Shown piece after piece: positions 17,841 through 26,137 of a stretch of 64,000 bases of DNA; position 1 is the stretch's first letter; the number at the start of each line of letters is the position of its first letter. A program made the position numbers and the translations under genes. The DNA is from Polynucleobacter corsicus (GTDB lineage Bacteria > Pseudomonadota > Gammaproteobacteria > Burkholderiales > Burkholderiaceae): NCBI RefSeq assembly GCF_018688255.1, contig NZ_CP061314.1:930001-994000 (forward strand), given 5' to 3'. Under the pieces are notes generated by a model. The model was not told the origin of the DNA and made no database searches. It worked only from the letters and a program-made list of their open reading frames with translations.

Positions 17841-18662
17841 TTATTTTGAGACTGGTGCCATCGGTGCAGTCACCTTTTTAGGTGGTTTCAGTATCTCCAT
17901 TAATGCTTTTGCACGATTGGTGTATTGACGCTGATTTAAGACTGCATCCTTTGCGGCATTGTCATAAGCCTGTGCAGCAAGACGAATATAGACCTCACCT
18001 AAGTTGGCAGAGGCAACTGTATAGCTCGGGCGTAATTTCAAGGCGAGCTCTAAATAATCTCTTGCCTCAATCCAATTGTCTTGATTTGCTGCAAGTGCAG
18101 CTAAGTTGTTATATGGCTCAGGTAGCTCCGGAAATTGCTGGGTAATTTCAAGCAAGGTGTTTTTAGCTTCTGTCCACTGGCGCATTTCAATCTGCATACG
18201 TGCTTTGACATAACGTAATTGAACATTGCCGGGCGTTTTCTTGAGTTGCTTATTAATGCTGTCGATAGCCTCAGGATATTTTTTGGCTTTGACCAGCTTT
18301 TCAATATCGGACGGAACCCCATTTTTAGTTACTGGATCAGGTTCAATAATTAAAAAGGATAAAAACGGAACAGCTACAGAGTCTGACAGCTCGGCATTAA
18401 ATTGATCGTAGCCCGCGTCATTACCAGCTAGTCTTTGAGGGTCATTAGGGCCATATGATCCTAGATAGGGTGCTTGCGTACCTTGAGCAGCGGCGGGGGA
18501 GCTATTAAGAGCCTTAATTTCAGCCTCTGCTAACTGTTGCCCAGGGGTGCTGCAGCCCACCAGCAGTAAAACACCAAAAATGGCGCACAAGCCACTCAGC
18601 TGGGCTGGACGTAGTAAAAAATGGTTAGCTAACATAGGGTTTGGGGTGAAAAACGGGCTCAT
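17841..18662 (-). CDS. TPR-repeat lipoprotein
   Basis: A 273-aa protein with a type II signal peptide (LLLVGCSTPG, Cys37 if the first ATG is used; the ATG at residue 10, MLANHFLLRP, is an equally good start). A spacer region is followed by tetratricopeptide repeats between about 125 and 250, for example LVKAKKYPEAIDSINKQLKK, MRQWTEAKNTLLEIT and WIEARDYLELALKLRPSY. It is probably a periplasmic scaffold attached to a membrane. The exact role is unknown. It heads the TPR-ppiB-lpxH unit and diverges from cysS. Confidence 0.82.
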   Translation of the reverse strand: MSPFFTPNPMLANHFLLRPAQLSGLCAIFGVLLLVGCSTPGQQLAEAEIKALNSSPAAAQGTQAPYLGSYGPNDPQRLAGNDAGYDQFNAELSDSVAVPFLSFLIIEPDPVTKNGVPSDIEKLVKAKKYPEAIDSINKQLKKTPGNVQLRYVKARMQIEMRQWTEAKNTLLEITQQFPELPEPYNNLAALAANQDNWIEARDYLELALKLRPSYTVASANLGEVYIRLAAQAYDNAAKDAVLNQRQYTNRAKALMEILKPPKKVTAPMAPVSK

Positions 18663-18722
18663 TCGATATACTCAGCGCTCAGTCTAACAAATTGGCGCTA
18701 CTTGCCCACCTTTATAGCCCCT

Positions 18723-20144
18723 ATGCTGCAAATCTATAACACCCTCAGTCGTTCTAAACAGGCCTTTAAACCCATTGAGCCGGGTAAGGTGAAGATGTAT
18801 GTCTGCGGAATGACGGTTTATGACTTTTGCCACATTGGTCACGCCCGCGTGATGATTGTCTTTGACATGGTGGTCCGCTGGCTGCGTGCGAGTGCTTATG
18901 AGGTTGTTTACGTCCGCAACATCACAGATATCGATGACAAGATCATCAATCGAGCAATTGAGAATGGCGAGCCGATTTCCGCTTTGACTCAGCGTTTTAT
19001 TGATGCGATGCATGCCGACTCAAATGAATTGGGCTTAATGCACCCCGATCATGAGCCTCGTGCCACAGATTACATCGGGCAAATGCAGGGCATCATCGGC
19101 CGCTTGATTGAAAAAGAATTAGCCTATCAAGGCGAGGATGGCGATGTCAATTTCGCTGTTCGCTTGTTTCCAGAATACGGTCGTCTTTCCGGTAAATCTC
19201 TAGATGAATTAAATGCTGGTGAGCGTGTCGCTGTAGGCGGCGGTAAAAGAGATCCATTGGATTTTGTTCTATGGAAGAGCGCCAAACCAGAGGAGCCTAC
19301 AGATACGCGTTGGAAATCTCCTTGGGGTGAAGGTCGCCCTGGATGGCATATTGAATGCTCTGCCATGTCATGCGATTTGCTAGGTGAGCATTTTGATATC
19401 CATGGCGGTGGTGCAGATTTGCAGTTTCCGCATCATGAGAATGAGATTGCTCAGAGCGAGGGGGCCCTCTATGGCCAAGATCACCAGGCTAGCGATGCGC
19501 CTTTTGTAAATTACTGGATGCATAACGGGCATATCCGAGTCAATGAAGAGAAGATGTCCAAGTCATTGGGTAATTTTTTCCTCATTCGCGATGTCTTAAA
19601 GAGCTTCGACCCCGAGGTCCTGCGTTTCTTTATGCTACGCGCCCACTATCGCAGCCCAATTAACTATAGTGATGCACAGCTCGAAGAGGCACGGGCTGGA
19701 TTAATTCGTCTTTATACGGCCCTAGCGCAAGTGACATTAAGCGATAAACCTGTAGACCCCAATTCAGTATGGTCTCAGCGCTTTACTGATGCGATGAATG
19801 ATGACTTTAATACACCTGAGGCAATCGCAGCTCTGTTTGATTTAGCCACCGAAGTGAACCGTGCGCAGGGCGAAGAAAAAGTGCAGTTGGCTAATACGCT
19901 CAAGGAGTTGGCTAGAACTCTCAATTTCTTGCAACGTGACCCAATCGTATTTTTGCAAGAAGGATCCCGGGGTGGCGATGCAAGCTTATCTGCTTCTGCT
20001 ATTGAAGAGCAGATTGCAGCACGAGTCGCTGCAAAGCTAGCTAAAGATTTTGCTCAGGCTGATTTAATTCGCAAGACTTTATTAGATCAGGGCGTAGTAT
20101 TAGAAGATAAACCCGGTGGTATTACCGAATGGCGCAAAAGTTAA
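18723..20144 (+). CDS. cysS: Cysteine-tRNA ligase
   Basis: Class I synthetase charging tRNA-Cys. The zinc ligand Cys28 lies in MYVCGMTVYDFCHIGHAR, with HIGH at 37-40. A second zinc motif is WHIECSAMS, followed by HGGGADLQFPHHENE and the KMSKS loop at 277-281. The frame can open at TTG 18702, but the ATG at 18723 gives the standard MLQIYNTLSRSKQ start and 473 aa. The DALR-like anticodon domain covers the last 100 residues or so. Confidence 0.96.
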   Translation: MLQIYNTLSRSKQAFKPIEPGKVKMYVCGMTVYDFCHIGHARVMIVFDMVVRWLRASAYEVVYVRNITDIDDKIINRAIENGEPISALTQRFIDAMHADSNELGLMHPDHEPRATDYIGQMQGIIGRLIEKELAYQGEDGDVNFAVRLFPEYGRLSGKSLDELNAGERVAVGGGKRDPLDFVLWKSAKPEEPTDTRWKSPWGEGRPGWHIECSAMSCDLLGEHFDIHGGGADLQFPHHENEIAQSEGALYGQDHQASDAPFVNYWMHNGHIRVNEEKMSKSLGNFFLIRDVLKSFDPEVLRFFMLRAHYRSPINYSDAQLEEARAGLIRLYTALAQVTLSDKPVDPNSVWSQRFTDAMNDDFNTPEAIAALFDLATEVNRAQGEEKVQLANTLKELARTLNFLQRDPIVFLQEGSRGGDASLSASAIEEQIAARVAAKLAKDFAQADLIRKTLLDQGVVLEDKPGGITEWRKS

Positions 20145-20160
20145 TTGAAGAATATTTATT

Positions 20161-20817
20161 TTGAGTAGAGTTGCACAGCAAGTCATCGTTGAAGAAATTG
20201 CCCCTGATTATTGGGAGCAAGCTTGTGCAGAGCTGATGAAGCACGATCGTATTTTAAAAAAACTGATTCCAAAATATGGCTCAGGTTTTTTGCGGACACG
20301 TGGTGATGCATTTACTACTCTAGCAAGAGCGATCGTTGGCCAGCAAATTTCGGTTGCTGCAGCGCAGTCTGTTTGGTCTAAGGTTTTGCTAGCATCTAAA
20401 AACAAAGTCAATCCTAAAAATATTCTGACCCTCAGCATTGATGATTTGCGGGCAGCAGGATTATCGGGTCGCAAGGTGGAGTACATCCGGGATTTGGCTG
20501 AACACTTTGATTCTGGTCGTTTACATGCCAATCAGTGGAAAGGCATGGAAGATGAGGCCATCATTAAAGAATTGTGTGGAATTCGGGGAATTGGTCGCTG
20601 GACAGCCGAAATGTTCCTGATTTTCAACATGATTAGGCCTAATATCCTCCCTTTAGATGATGCCGGACTGATTAAGGCTATTTCCGTCAATTACTTCAGC
20701 GGTGAGCCTGTGAGCAGGCATGAAGCCCGTGAAGTGGCTGCAAATTGGGCCCCTTGGCGTACGGTAGCCACTTGGTATATGTGGAGAAGTATCGACCCTA
20801 AGCCCGTTGAATATTAA
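20161..20817 (+). CDS. DNA-3-methyladenine glycosylase, HhH-GPD family
   Basis: Base-excision repair glycosylase of the AlkA/HhH-GPD superfamily, removing alkylated bases. The helix-hairpin-helix is IKELCGIRGIGRWTAEMFLI (about 137-156), with the catalytic Asp in ILPLDDAGL (about 164-172) and the upstream ARAIVGQQISVAAAQSVW helix. At 218 aa it lacks the N-terminal AlkA domain, resembling yeast Mag1-like and short bacterial forms. The start is TTG at 20161, the only in-frame option close to the GAAG at about 20147. It follows cysS by 16 bases. Confidence 0.85.
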   Translation: MSRVAQQVIVEEIAPDYWEQACAELMKHDRILKKLIPKYGSGFLRTRGDAFTTLARAIVGQQISVAAAQSVWSKVLLASKNKVNPKNILTLSIDDLRAAGLSGRKVEYIRDLAEHFDSGRLHANQWKGMEDEAIIKELCGIRGIGRWTAEMFLIFNMIRPNILPLDDAGLIKAISVNYFSGEPVSRHEAREVAANWAPWRTVATWYMWRSIDPKPVEY

Positions 20818-20826
20818 AATCAGACT

Positions 20827-21798
20827 ATGAAAACGACTTTCCTGGATTTTGAGCAATCAATCGCTGAACTAGAGTCAAAGATTGAAGAGCTGCAATTTGT
20901 GCAAGATGAATCATCGGTAGATATTTCTGATGAGATTAAAACGCTGACTGAAAAAAGTCAGCAACTGACTAAAGATGTCTATGCTAACTTAAGTCCATGG
21001 CAAGTTTCACAAGTAGCGCGTCATCCTCAGCGCCCTTACACCTTAGATTATGTTGCTGCCTTGTTCACCGATTTTCATGAGCTGCATGGCGATCGTAATT
21101 TTGCAGATGACCAATCCATCATTACTGGCTTAGCGCGTTTTCAAAATCAGCCTTGCATGGTTATTGGCCACCAAAAAGGCCGCGATACAAAAGAGCGTGC
21201 CTTAAGAAACTTTGGCATGAGTCGCCCCGAGGGTTACCGAAAAGCAAAGCGCGTCATGCGCCTGGCCGAAAAATTTAAATTACCGGTGTTTACTTTTGTT
21301 GATACGCCGGGTGCATTTCCGGGGATTGATGCAGAAGAGCGTAACCAATCAGAAGCGATTGGTCACAACCTCTATGTTCAAGCAGAATTAGAAGTGCCGA
21401 TCATCGCCACTATTATTGGTGAGGGTGGTTCCGGAGGTGCATTAGCGATTGCGATGGGTGATGTGGTGTTGATGTTGCAAAACTCCACTTACTCGGTAAT
21501 CTCACCTGAAGGCTGCGCATCTATTCTTTGGAAGACTGCAGATAAGGCGCCTGAAGCTGCTGAGCAATTAGGCTTGACTGCACAACGTTTAAAAGCGATT
21601 GGCTTGATTGATAAGATCGTCGCTGAGCCTATTGGCGGCGCACATCGTGATTACGACACGATGATGAACAATATGCGCAAAGCTTTGGCTGAGTCACTCA
21701 AGACTTTCGATGGAATGAAAGTGGATGCGCTACTAGAGCGTCGCCATGAACGCTTGATGAGCTATGGCAAGTTCAAGGAAATCGAAGCCAAGTCTTAA
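20827..21798 (+). CDS. accA: Acetyl-CoA carboxylase carboxyltransferase subunit alpha
   Basis: Alpha subunit of the carboxyltransferase half of acetyl-CoA carboxylase, moving the carboxyl from biotin to acetyl-CoA to make malonyl-CoA. It has the N-terminal helical segment (FLDFEQSIAELESKIEELQF), then the crotonase-like core with FHELHGDRNFADDQSI, PVFTFVDTPGAFPGIDAEER and the oxyanion-hole loop IGEGGSGGALAIAMGD. The 323-aa length is normal. Its 3' end overlaps tilS by 35 bases. Confidence 0.97.
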   Translation: MKTTFLDFEQSIAELESKIEELQFVQDESSVDISDEIKTLTEKSQQLTKDVYANLSPWQVSQVARHPQRPYTLDYVAALFTDFHELHGDRNFADDQSIITGLARFQNQPCMVIGHQKGRDTKERALRNFGMSRPEGYRKAKRVMRLAEKFKLPVFTFVDTPGAFPGIDAEERNQSEAIGHNLYVQAELEVPIIATIIGEGGSGGALAIAMGDVVLMLQNSTYSVISPEGCASILWKTADKAPEAAEQLGLTAQRLKAIGLIDKIVAEPIGGAHRDYDTMMNNMRKALAESLKTFDGMKVDALLERRHERLMSYGKFKEIEAKS

Positions 21799-23074
21799 GG
21801 CGGCTTCACCAGCGGCCAAACGAATTGGGCTTGCCTTAAGCGGTGGGCTCGATTCCGTTGTGTTGCTTGATACTGTTTGTAAGGCAGTCAAAGCTAATTC
21901 CAATGACCCAACTGAGATTTGGGTATTCCATATTCATCATGGATTACAAAAGCCTGCTGATCAATGGCTGGAGTTTTGTGAGAAGTTGGCTAAAAAATAC
22001 CAAGTGAATTTTGATTTTCGTCTACTGCATTTTGCTGATCATTCTCAGGGCAATATTGAAGCCCGAGCAAGGGCAGAGCGCTACGATGCCTTGACTGATT
22101 TATGTATCGAGCATGGCATTGAAGATTTGCTGCTGGCGCACCATCAAAACGACCAAGCTGAAACTGTGCTCTTACAACTCCTACGTGGCTCTGGCGTAGC
22201 GGGTCTGTCTGGCATGCCTCTGCATCGTGCCAACCCAACCCAGGGAGGCCCAATTACCCTCTGGCGCCCATTGCTCAATCAAAGCAGGGCAGAGTTAGAG
22301 GTCTATGCCAAAGAACATAAACTCAAATGGGTAGAAGATCCTAGCAATCAAAATACACGCTATCGACGCAATGCGATTCGTAAAGACATTATTCCGAGGC
22401 TGGAGAAAATTCAGCCTGGTGCAATTGTCAACCTAGCCCGCAGCGCTACCTTGCTGGCTCAATCCCAAGTGTTGCTTGATCGCCTAGCTAAGCAAGATGG
22501 AAAGGGTATTTTTCAAAGCGATAAGCTAAAGCTAGCGCCTCTTTTAGCTCTTGCCAAGACGGATCAACCCGCTGCGAATAATGTCATGCGTTATTGGTTG
22601 AAGTTAAATGATCTGGCAATGCCATCTCAGGAACGTCTTGAGTCTTGGTGGAAAGACCTGAAAGCTGTAAAACTAGACTCGAACTTGGAGTGGCAGCATG
22701 ATGAGGCGAGTATTTATTTGTGGCGTAGCATCTTACAGATTGCCCATTGCAAGGCAGGGCGGTGGGTTTTCCAAGACGTGCCCGTACGAAGTAAGTCGCT
22801 TGGCTTGCCTGCTGATTGGGTCAATGCAGCTCAAGAGCAAGGTCTGATTGAAGAAAGACTACGCCAGGGCGCAGAAAAGCTGCAAATCAAGCCCAATTCC
22901 CCGCGCAAAACCCTCAAGAACCTCTTTCAAGAGTCGGATACGCCACCTTGGGAGCGACAGGCGTCGCTGCTGTATATCAACAACCAGCTCGTAGGCGTTG
23001 CTGGGGTAGGGACGAGCTACCCGCATTTAGTCTCATCAGGAAAAAGAGTTCTGCCTTCCTGGGAGTGGCTATAA
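21764..23074 (+). CDS. tilS: tRNA(Ile)-lysidine synthase
   Basis: N-type PP-loop ATPase that converts cytidine 34 of tRNA-Ile(CAU) to lysidine, essential for AUA decoding. The P-loop SGGLDSVVLL is at 26-35, with HIHHGLQ, ARAERYDAL and LLLAHHQNDQAETVLLQLLR typical of TilS. C-terminal TilS-specific domains run to 436 aa. The first ATG lies inside accA, giving a 35-base overlap; no later start keeps the PP-loop strand intact, so the overlap is likely real and translation coupled. Confidence 0.93.
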   Translation: MASSRKSKPSLKAASPAAKRIGLALSGGLDSVVLLDTVCKAVKANSNDPTEIWVFHIHHGLQKPADQWLEFCEKLAKKYQVNFDFRLLHFADHSQGNIEARARAERYDALTDLCIEHGIEDLLLAHHQNDQAETVLLQLLRGSGVAGLSGMPLHRANPTQGGPITLWRPLLNQSRAELEVYAKEHKLKWVEDPSNQNTRYRRNAIRKDIIPRLEKIQPGAIVNLARSATLLAQSQVLLDRLAKQDGKGIFQSDKLKLAPLLALAKTDQPAANNVMRYWLKLNDLAMPSQERLESWWKDLKAVKLDSNLEWQHDEASIYLWRSILQIAHCKAGRWVFQDVPVRSKSLGLPADWVNAAQEQGLIEERLRQGAEKLQIKPNSPRKTLKNLFQESDTPPWERQASLLYINNQLVGVAGVGTSYPHLVSSGKRVLPSWEWL

Positions 23075-23075
23075 C

Positions 23076-23369
23076 TCAGTAGAGCCCGCCAGATTCTTTT
23101 TGGTGAAGAATGGCATTGATGAGAATCATATTTTTTGATTCTTCAAAACTATATAGGGCGACATAGCCACTCTTTCCACGTGAGATTACTAACTCTCTCA
23201 GGTGGGTATCGCAAAGGCGTCCTACCAGAGGATGTCTCGCTAGGATTTGGATCGCTTCTTCAATGAGCTCGATAGTGCGAAGCGCAGCATTTTTGTCATT
23301 TTCAATTAGGGATTCAGTCAGTCTTTCTAAATCATCAAGTGCTTGCGGTGCAAAAACAATTCTTAGCAA
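23076..23369 (-). CDS. RelE/ParE-family toxin
   Basis: A 97-aa protein with the ParE/RelE barnase-like pattern: MLRIVFAPQALDDLERLTES, a helix pair with ILARHPLVGRLC, and the strand LRELVISRGKSGYVALYSFE. It would be the toxin of a type II toxin-antitoxin module. Whether it acts on gyrase (ParE type) or on mRNA (RelE type) cannot be told from the sequence. Its ATG overlaps the antitoxin stop by 7 bases, as expected for a coupled pair. Confidence 0.82.
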   Translation of the reverse strand: MLRIVFAPQALDDLERLTESLIENDKNAALRTIELIEEAIQILARHPLVGRLCDTHLRELVISRGKSGYVALYSFEESKNMILINAILHQKESGGLY

Positions 23370-23647
23370 TTGCTAACCTTTAGTGTAGATTTTTTTCCAG
23401 CGATGCGGGCTTTCATAGCCTCGAAAACTTTATCTGATTCATAGACCTTACCATTCTTCATAACCCCTTCGCGAGCAATGCTGGCTTGCTGAATGAAGTT
23501 TCTGCGTATCTCCGCATTGATGCTGGCTTGCTTGATTGCTTCCACCATAAATGCATGGGGAGTCATGCCCATCTCTCTAGCGGCATTCGCAGCTTGCAGC
23601 TTAATTTCTTCTGTGAGCTTTAAAGAGGTTGTGCTGACAATACTCAT
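23363..23647 (-). CDS. Antitoxin of the ParE/RelE-type pair (ribbon-helix-helix)
   Basis: A 94-aa protein starting MSIVSTTSLKLTEEIKLQAANAA, a ribbon-helix-helix (CopG/MetJ-like) DNA-binding pattern, with MTPHAFMVEAIKQA as the second helix. The C-terminal part (about 55-94, basic and flexible) should bind the toxin. The frame extends to 23710, but AGGAG lies a few bases before the ATG at 23647. A perfect inverted repeat and a sigma-70 promoter lie just upstream, consistent with autoregulation. Confidence 0.82.
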   Translation of the reverse strand: MSIVSTTSLKLTEEIKLQAANAAREMGMTPHAFMVEAIKQASINAEIRRNFIQQASIAREGVMKNGKVYESDKVFEAMKARIAGKKSTLKVSNC

Positions 23648-23659
23648 AATCGGTCTCCT

Positions 23660-23679
23660 GGTGTTACTTAGGTAACACC
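23660..23679. promoter_or_regulatory. Operator palindrome of the toxin-antitoxin pair
   Basis: GGTGTTAC-TTAG-GTAACACC is a perfect inverted repeat with 8-bp arms. It lies between the -10 box and the antitoxin start, where an RHH antitoxin would bind to repress its own operon. Confidence 0.7.
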
Positions 23680-23681
23680 AA

Positions 23682-23710
23682 ATCGTATAGTCAGATTGAT
23701 CTAGTGTCAA
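23682..23710 (-). promoter_or_regulatory. Promoter of the toxin-antitoxin operon
   Basis: On the minus strand a perfect TTGACA (23705-23710) and TACGAT (23682-23687) are 17 bases apart. The palindromic operator follows directly downstream. Confidence 0.65.
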
Positions 23711-23764
23711 TCACCTTAGTTTTGAGTGATAAAAACCCTGTAAAATAAGCCCCTTTTAGACCCT

Positions 23765-23781
23765 AGGGAATGTAATTCCCT
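23765..23781 (+). promoter_or_regulatory. Hairpin in the lysC leader
   Basis: AGGGAAT-GTA-ATTCCCT forms a 7-bp stem with a 3-base loop, 25 bases before the lysC start. There is no T-run, so it is not an intrinsic terminator; it may bind a regulator or shape translation. The leader is too short for a lysine riboswitch. Confidence 0.35.
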
Positions 23782-23806
23782 GTAAATAGACAATACAACG
23801 GTTTTT

Positions 23807-25057
23807 ATGGCTCTTATCGTTCATAAGTATGGTGGCACCTCAATGGGCTCGGTTGAGCGCATTCAGAATGTCGCTAAACGCGTTGCAAAATGGATGCGTG
23901 CAGGTCACCAGGTGGTTGTGGTGCCTTCAGCGATGTCCGGAGAAACCAATCGTTTGCTTGGTTTGGCAAAAGACATCAATCCTGATGCAAGCCCACGCGA
24001 GCTCGATCAAATTGCCTCCACAGGCGAGCAAGTTAGTTCTGGCTTATTAGCCCTGGCTTTATTGCGTGAAGGTGTTGATGCAGTGAGCTATGCCGGTTGG
24101 CAGGTGACTGTCCATACGGACTCCTCATTTACTAAAGCACGCATCAAGAGTATTGATGACAAAAAAATCCTGGCTGATCTCAATGCAGGGCGTGCGGTAG
24201 TGGTCACTGGTTTTCAGGGCGTTGATCCGAATGGCAATATCACCACTTTAGGTCGTGGGGGCTCTGATACATCAGCTGTTGCCATGGCTGCAGCCCTCAA
24301 AGCGGATGAGTGCTTGATCTACACCGACGTGGATGGTGTCTATACAACTGATCCACGTGTTTGTGAAGATGCACGTCGTCTGGACAAGATTACTTTTGAA
24401 GAGATGCTAGAGATGGCAAGTCTTGGTTCAAAGGTGTTGCAGATTCGTTCAGTGGAGTTTGCTGGTAAGTACAAAGTTAAAACCCGTGTTCTGTCATCAC
24501 TGACAGATCCGTTGATGCCCTTAGACCAAGAGATGAAGTCGGGCACCTTGATTACATTTGAAGAGGACAGCACTATGGAAGCCGCAGTTATTTCCGGCAT
24601 CGCCTTTGCGCGTGATGAAGCAAAAATTACCGTTCTGGGAGTTCCTGATCGCCCAGGTATTGCCTATCAAATCTTGGGTCCGATTGCGGATGCCAATATT
24701 GATGTGGATATGATTATTCAGAATCAATCATTTGAAGGTAAAACAGACTTTACTTTTACAGTGCCACGCGCTGATTATCAAAAAGCATTGGACTTGCTCA
24801 AGAAGAATGTGCAAGCCCATATTGAAGCAAAAGAAATTAATGGCGACCCAAAGGTCTCAAAGGTCTCGGTGGTGGGTGTCGGCATGCGCTCCCACGTGGG
24901 TGTTGCCAGCAAAATGTTCCGCACATTGTCGGAGGAGGGTATCAATATCCTCATGATTTCTACCAGCGAAATCAAGATTTCCGTGGTTATCGATGAAAAG
25001 TATATGGAGCTGGCTGTACGTGCGCTTCATAAGGTGTTTGAGCTAGATCAGAAGTAA
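23807..25057 (+). CDS. lysC: Aspartate kinase
   Basis: Phosphorylates aspartate, the first step towards lysine, methionine and threonine. The kinase domain begins LIVHKYGGTSMGS (Lys7-Ser12). GRGGSDTSAVAMAAAL and YTDVDGVYTTDPR mark the active site. Two ACT domains (about 265-410, ITVLGVPDRPGIAYQILGPI and VSVVGVGMRSHVGVASKMF) would bind the feedback inhibitor. At 416 aa it matches monofunctional LysC/Ask. An internal start producing a separate beta subunit, as known in some bacteria, is not obvious here. Confidence 0.96.
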   Translation: MALIVHKYGGTSMGSVERIQNVAKRVAKWMRAGHQVVVVPSAMSGETNRLLGLAKDINPDASPRELDQIASTGEQVSSGLLALALLREGVDAVSYAGWQVTVHTDSSFTKARIKSIDDKKILADLNAGRAVVVTGFQGVDPNGNITTLGRGGSDTSAVAMAAALKADECLIYTDVDGVYTTDPRVCEDARRLDKITFEEMLEMASLGSKVLQIRSVEFAGKYKVKTRVLSSLTDPLMPLDQEMKSGTLITFEEDSTMEAAVISGIAFARDEAKITVLGVPDRPGIAYQILGPIADANIDVDMIIQNQSFEGKTDFTFTVPRADYQKALDLLKKNVQAHIEAKEINGDPKVSKVSVVGVGMRSHVGVASKMFRTLSEEGINILMISTSEIKISVVIDEKYMELAVRALHKVFELDQK

Positions 25058-25147
25058 GAGTTAGTCGGAGTTGCTTTAAAAAGGCATTAAAACCTCGTGG
25101 TCAACGGAATCCGTTAAACTGTGAGTCGTTGTAGTTGTTGTGGGTAG

Positions 25148-25242
25148 GGAGACGTGGCCGAGCTGGTCGAAGGCACTCCCCTGCTAAGGGAGCATCGGGG
25201 CTAAAACTCTGATCGGAGGTTCGAATCCTCTCGTCTCCGCCA
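25148..25242 (+). tRNA. tRNA-Ser(GCU)
   Basis: Acceptor GGAGACG pairs with CGTCTCC, followed by G and an encoded CCA. The D arm starts TGGCCGAGCTGG, and the anticodon stem CTCCC/GGGAG holds the loop CTGCTAA with anticodon GCT. A long class II variable arm and the T loop TTCGAAT complete it. The long variable arm confirms serine. Confidence 0.97.
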
Positions 25243-25287
25243 AATCCTTGTGATTTAACCTACTCATTACCGCCGCGACAAATAACT

Positions 25288-25311
25288 AAGCCCCTTAATT
25301 GGGGCTTTTTT
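25288..25311 (+). terminator. Intrinsic terminator after tRNA-Ser
   Basis: AAGCCCC-TTAATT-GGGGCTT is followed by a T run that overlaps the stop codon of the minus-strand SDR gene. It ends lysC/tRNA-Ser transcription and gives partial insulation to the opposing operon. Confidence 0.85.
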
Positions 25312-26137
25312 ATACGTATTTTCCAGTAATTCCGCCATCTACGACCAGTTCAGTCCCGGTAATGTAGGCGGCAGCATCCGATACCAGGAAGGCGCAGGCA
25401 TAAGCCACATCCCATGCTGTTCCTGATCTACCCATAGGAACTTGCTTATCTCTAGCGGCACGAGCCTCATCTAGGCCATTTTCTGAGAACATTTTCGCTA
25501 CGGTATTGGCAATACGGGGGGTATCAATTAAACCGGGCACCACTGTATTGGCACGAATGCCTTGGCTTGCGTACTGTTGAGCAATCATCCGAATAAATTG
25601 GGTATTGGCTGCCTTGGTAACGCTATAGGCCAGATGCGGGTAGCCCAAATAACGCATGCCCGCTACCGATGAAATAGCGATGATATTTCCTGTGCCCCTG
25701 GATGCCATCTCAGGCAAAACCTCTTGGGCTGCCAGTAAGAGGCTACGCACATTCACCTTATGAATACGATCAAAATCTTCGGCACTCGTTTCCATAGGGC
25801 CGCCAACTTTACCGATGCCCACGTTGTGATGCAAAACATCGATAGGACCAAATTGATTGCGAGCCTGGGTAAAGAGTCGCTTTACTTCATCCTCTTCAGA
25901 AACATCGCCGACAAAGGTCTGGGCAACGCCACCTTCCTGCACAATAATCTTCGTGGTTTCTTCTGCGGAGGCTGCATCTCGATCAACTACGCAGACATTG
26001 GCGCCCAGTCTGGCGTAAGTGACACAAGATGCTCTGCCAATACTCCAACCCGGTCCAGCCGAGCCGCCGCCAGAGACAAAAATAGTGCGACCAGTTAGAT
26101 CAGTTGGTAAGCCGGGAGGATGTGAAGTTATAGTCAT
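25310..26137 (-). CDS. SDR-family oxidoreductase
   Basis: Short-chain dehydrogenase of 275 aa. It has a modified glycine-rich nucleotide loop VSGGGSAGPGWSIGRA (21-36, longer than the usual TGxxxGIG), the HHNVG motif in place of NNAG (about 103-107), catalytic Ser156/157 (IAISSVAG) and Tyr171-x3-Lys175 (YSVTK). The C-terminal GTELVVDGGITGK is typical of FabG-like enzymes. It is the last gene of the six-gene minus-strand cluster and starts directly at the preceding stop. The substrate is unknown; oxidation of a hydroxyacyl intermediate is an inference from context. Confidence 0.87.
   Translation of the reverse strand: MTITSHPPGLPTDLTGRTIFVSGGGSAGPGWSIGRASCVTYARLGANVCVVDRDAASAEETTKIIVQEGGVAQTFVGDVSEEDEVKRLFTQARNQFGPIDVLHHNVGIGKVGGPMETSAEDFDRIHKVNVRSLLLAAQEVLPEMASRGTGNIIAISSVAGMRYLGYPHLAYSVTKAANTQFIRMIAQQYASQGIRANTVVPGLIDTPRIANTVAKMFSENGLDEARAARDKQVPMGRSGTAWDVAYACAFLVSDAAAYITGTELVVDGGITGKYV

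Noticed and set aside
23711..23806. Lysine riboswitch before lysC
   Set aside because: The whole gap is under 100 bases and shows only a simple 7-bp hairpin, far too short for the L box.
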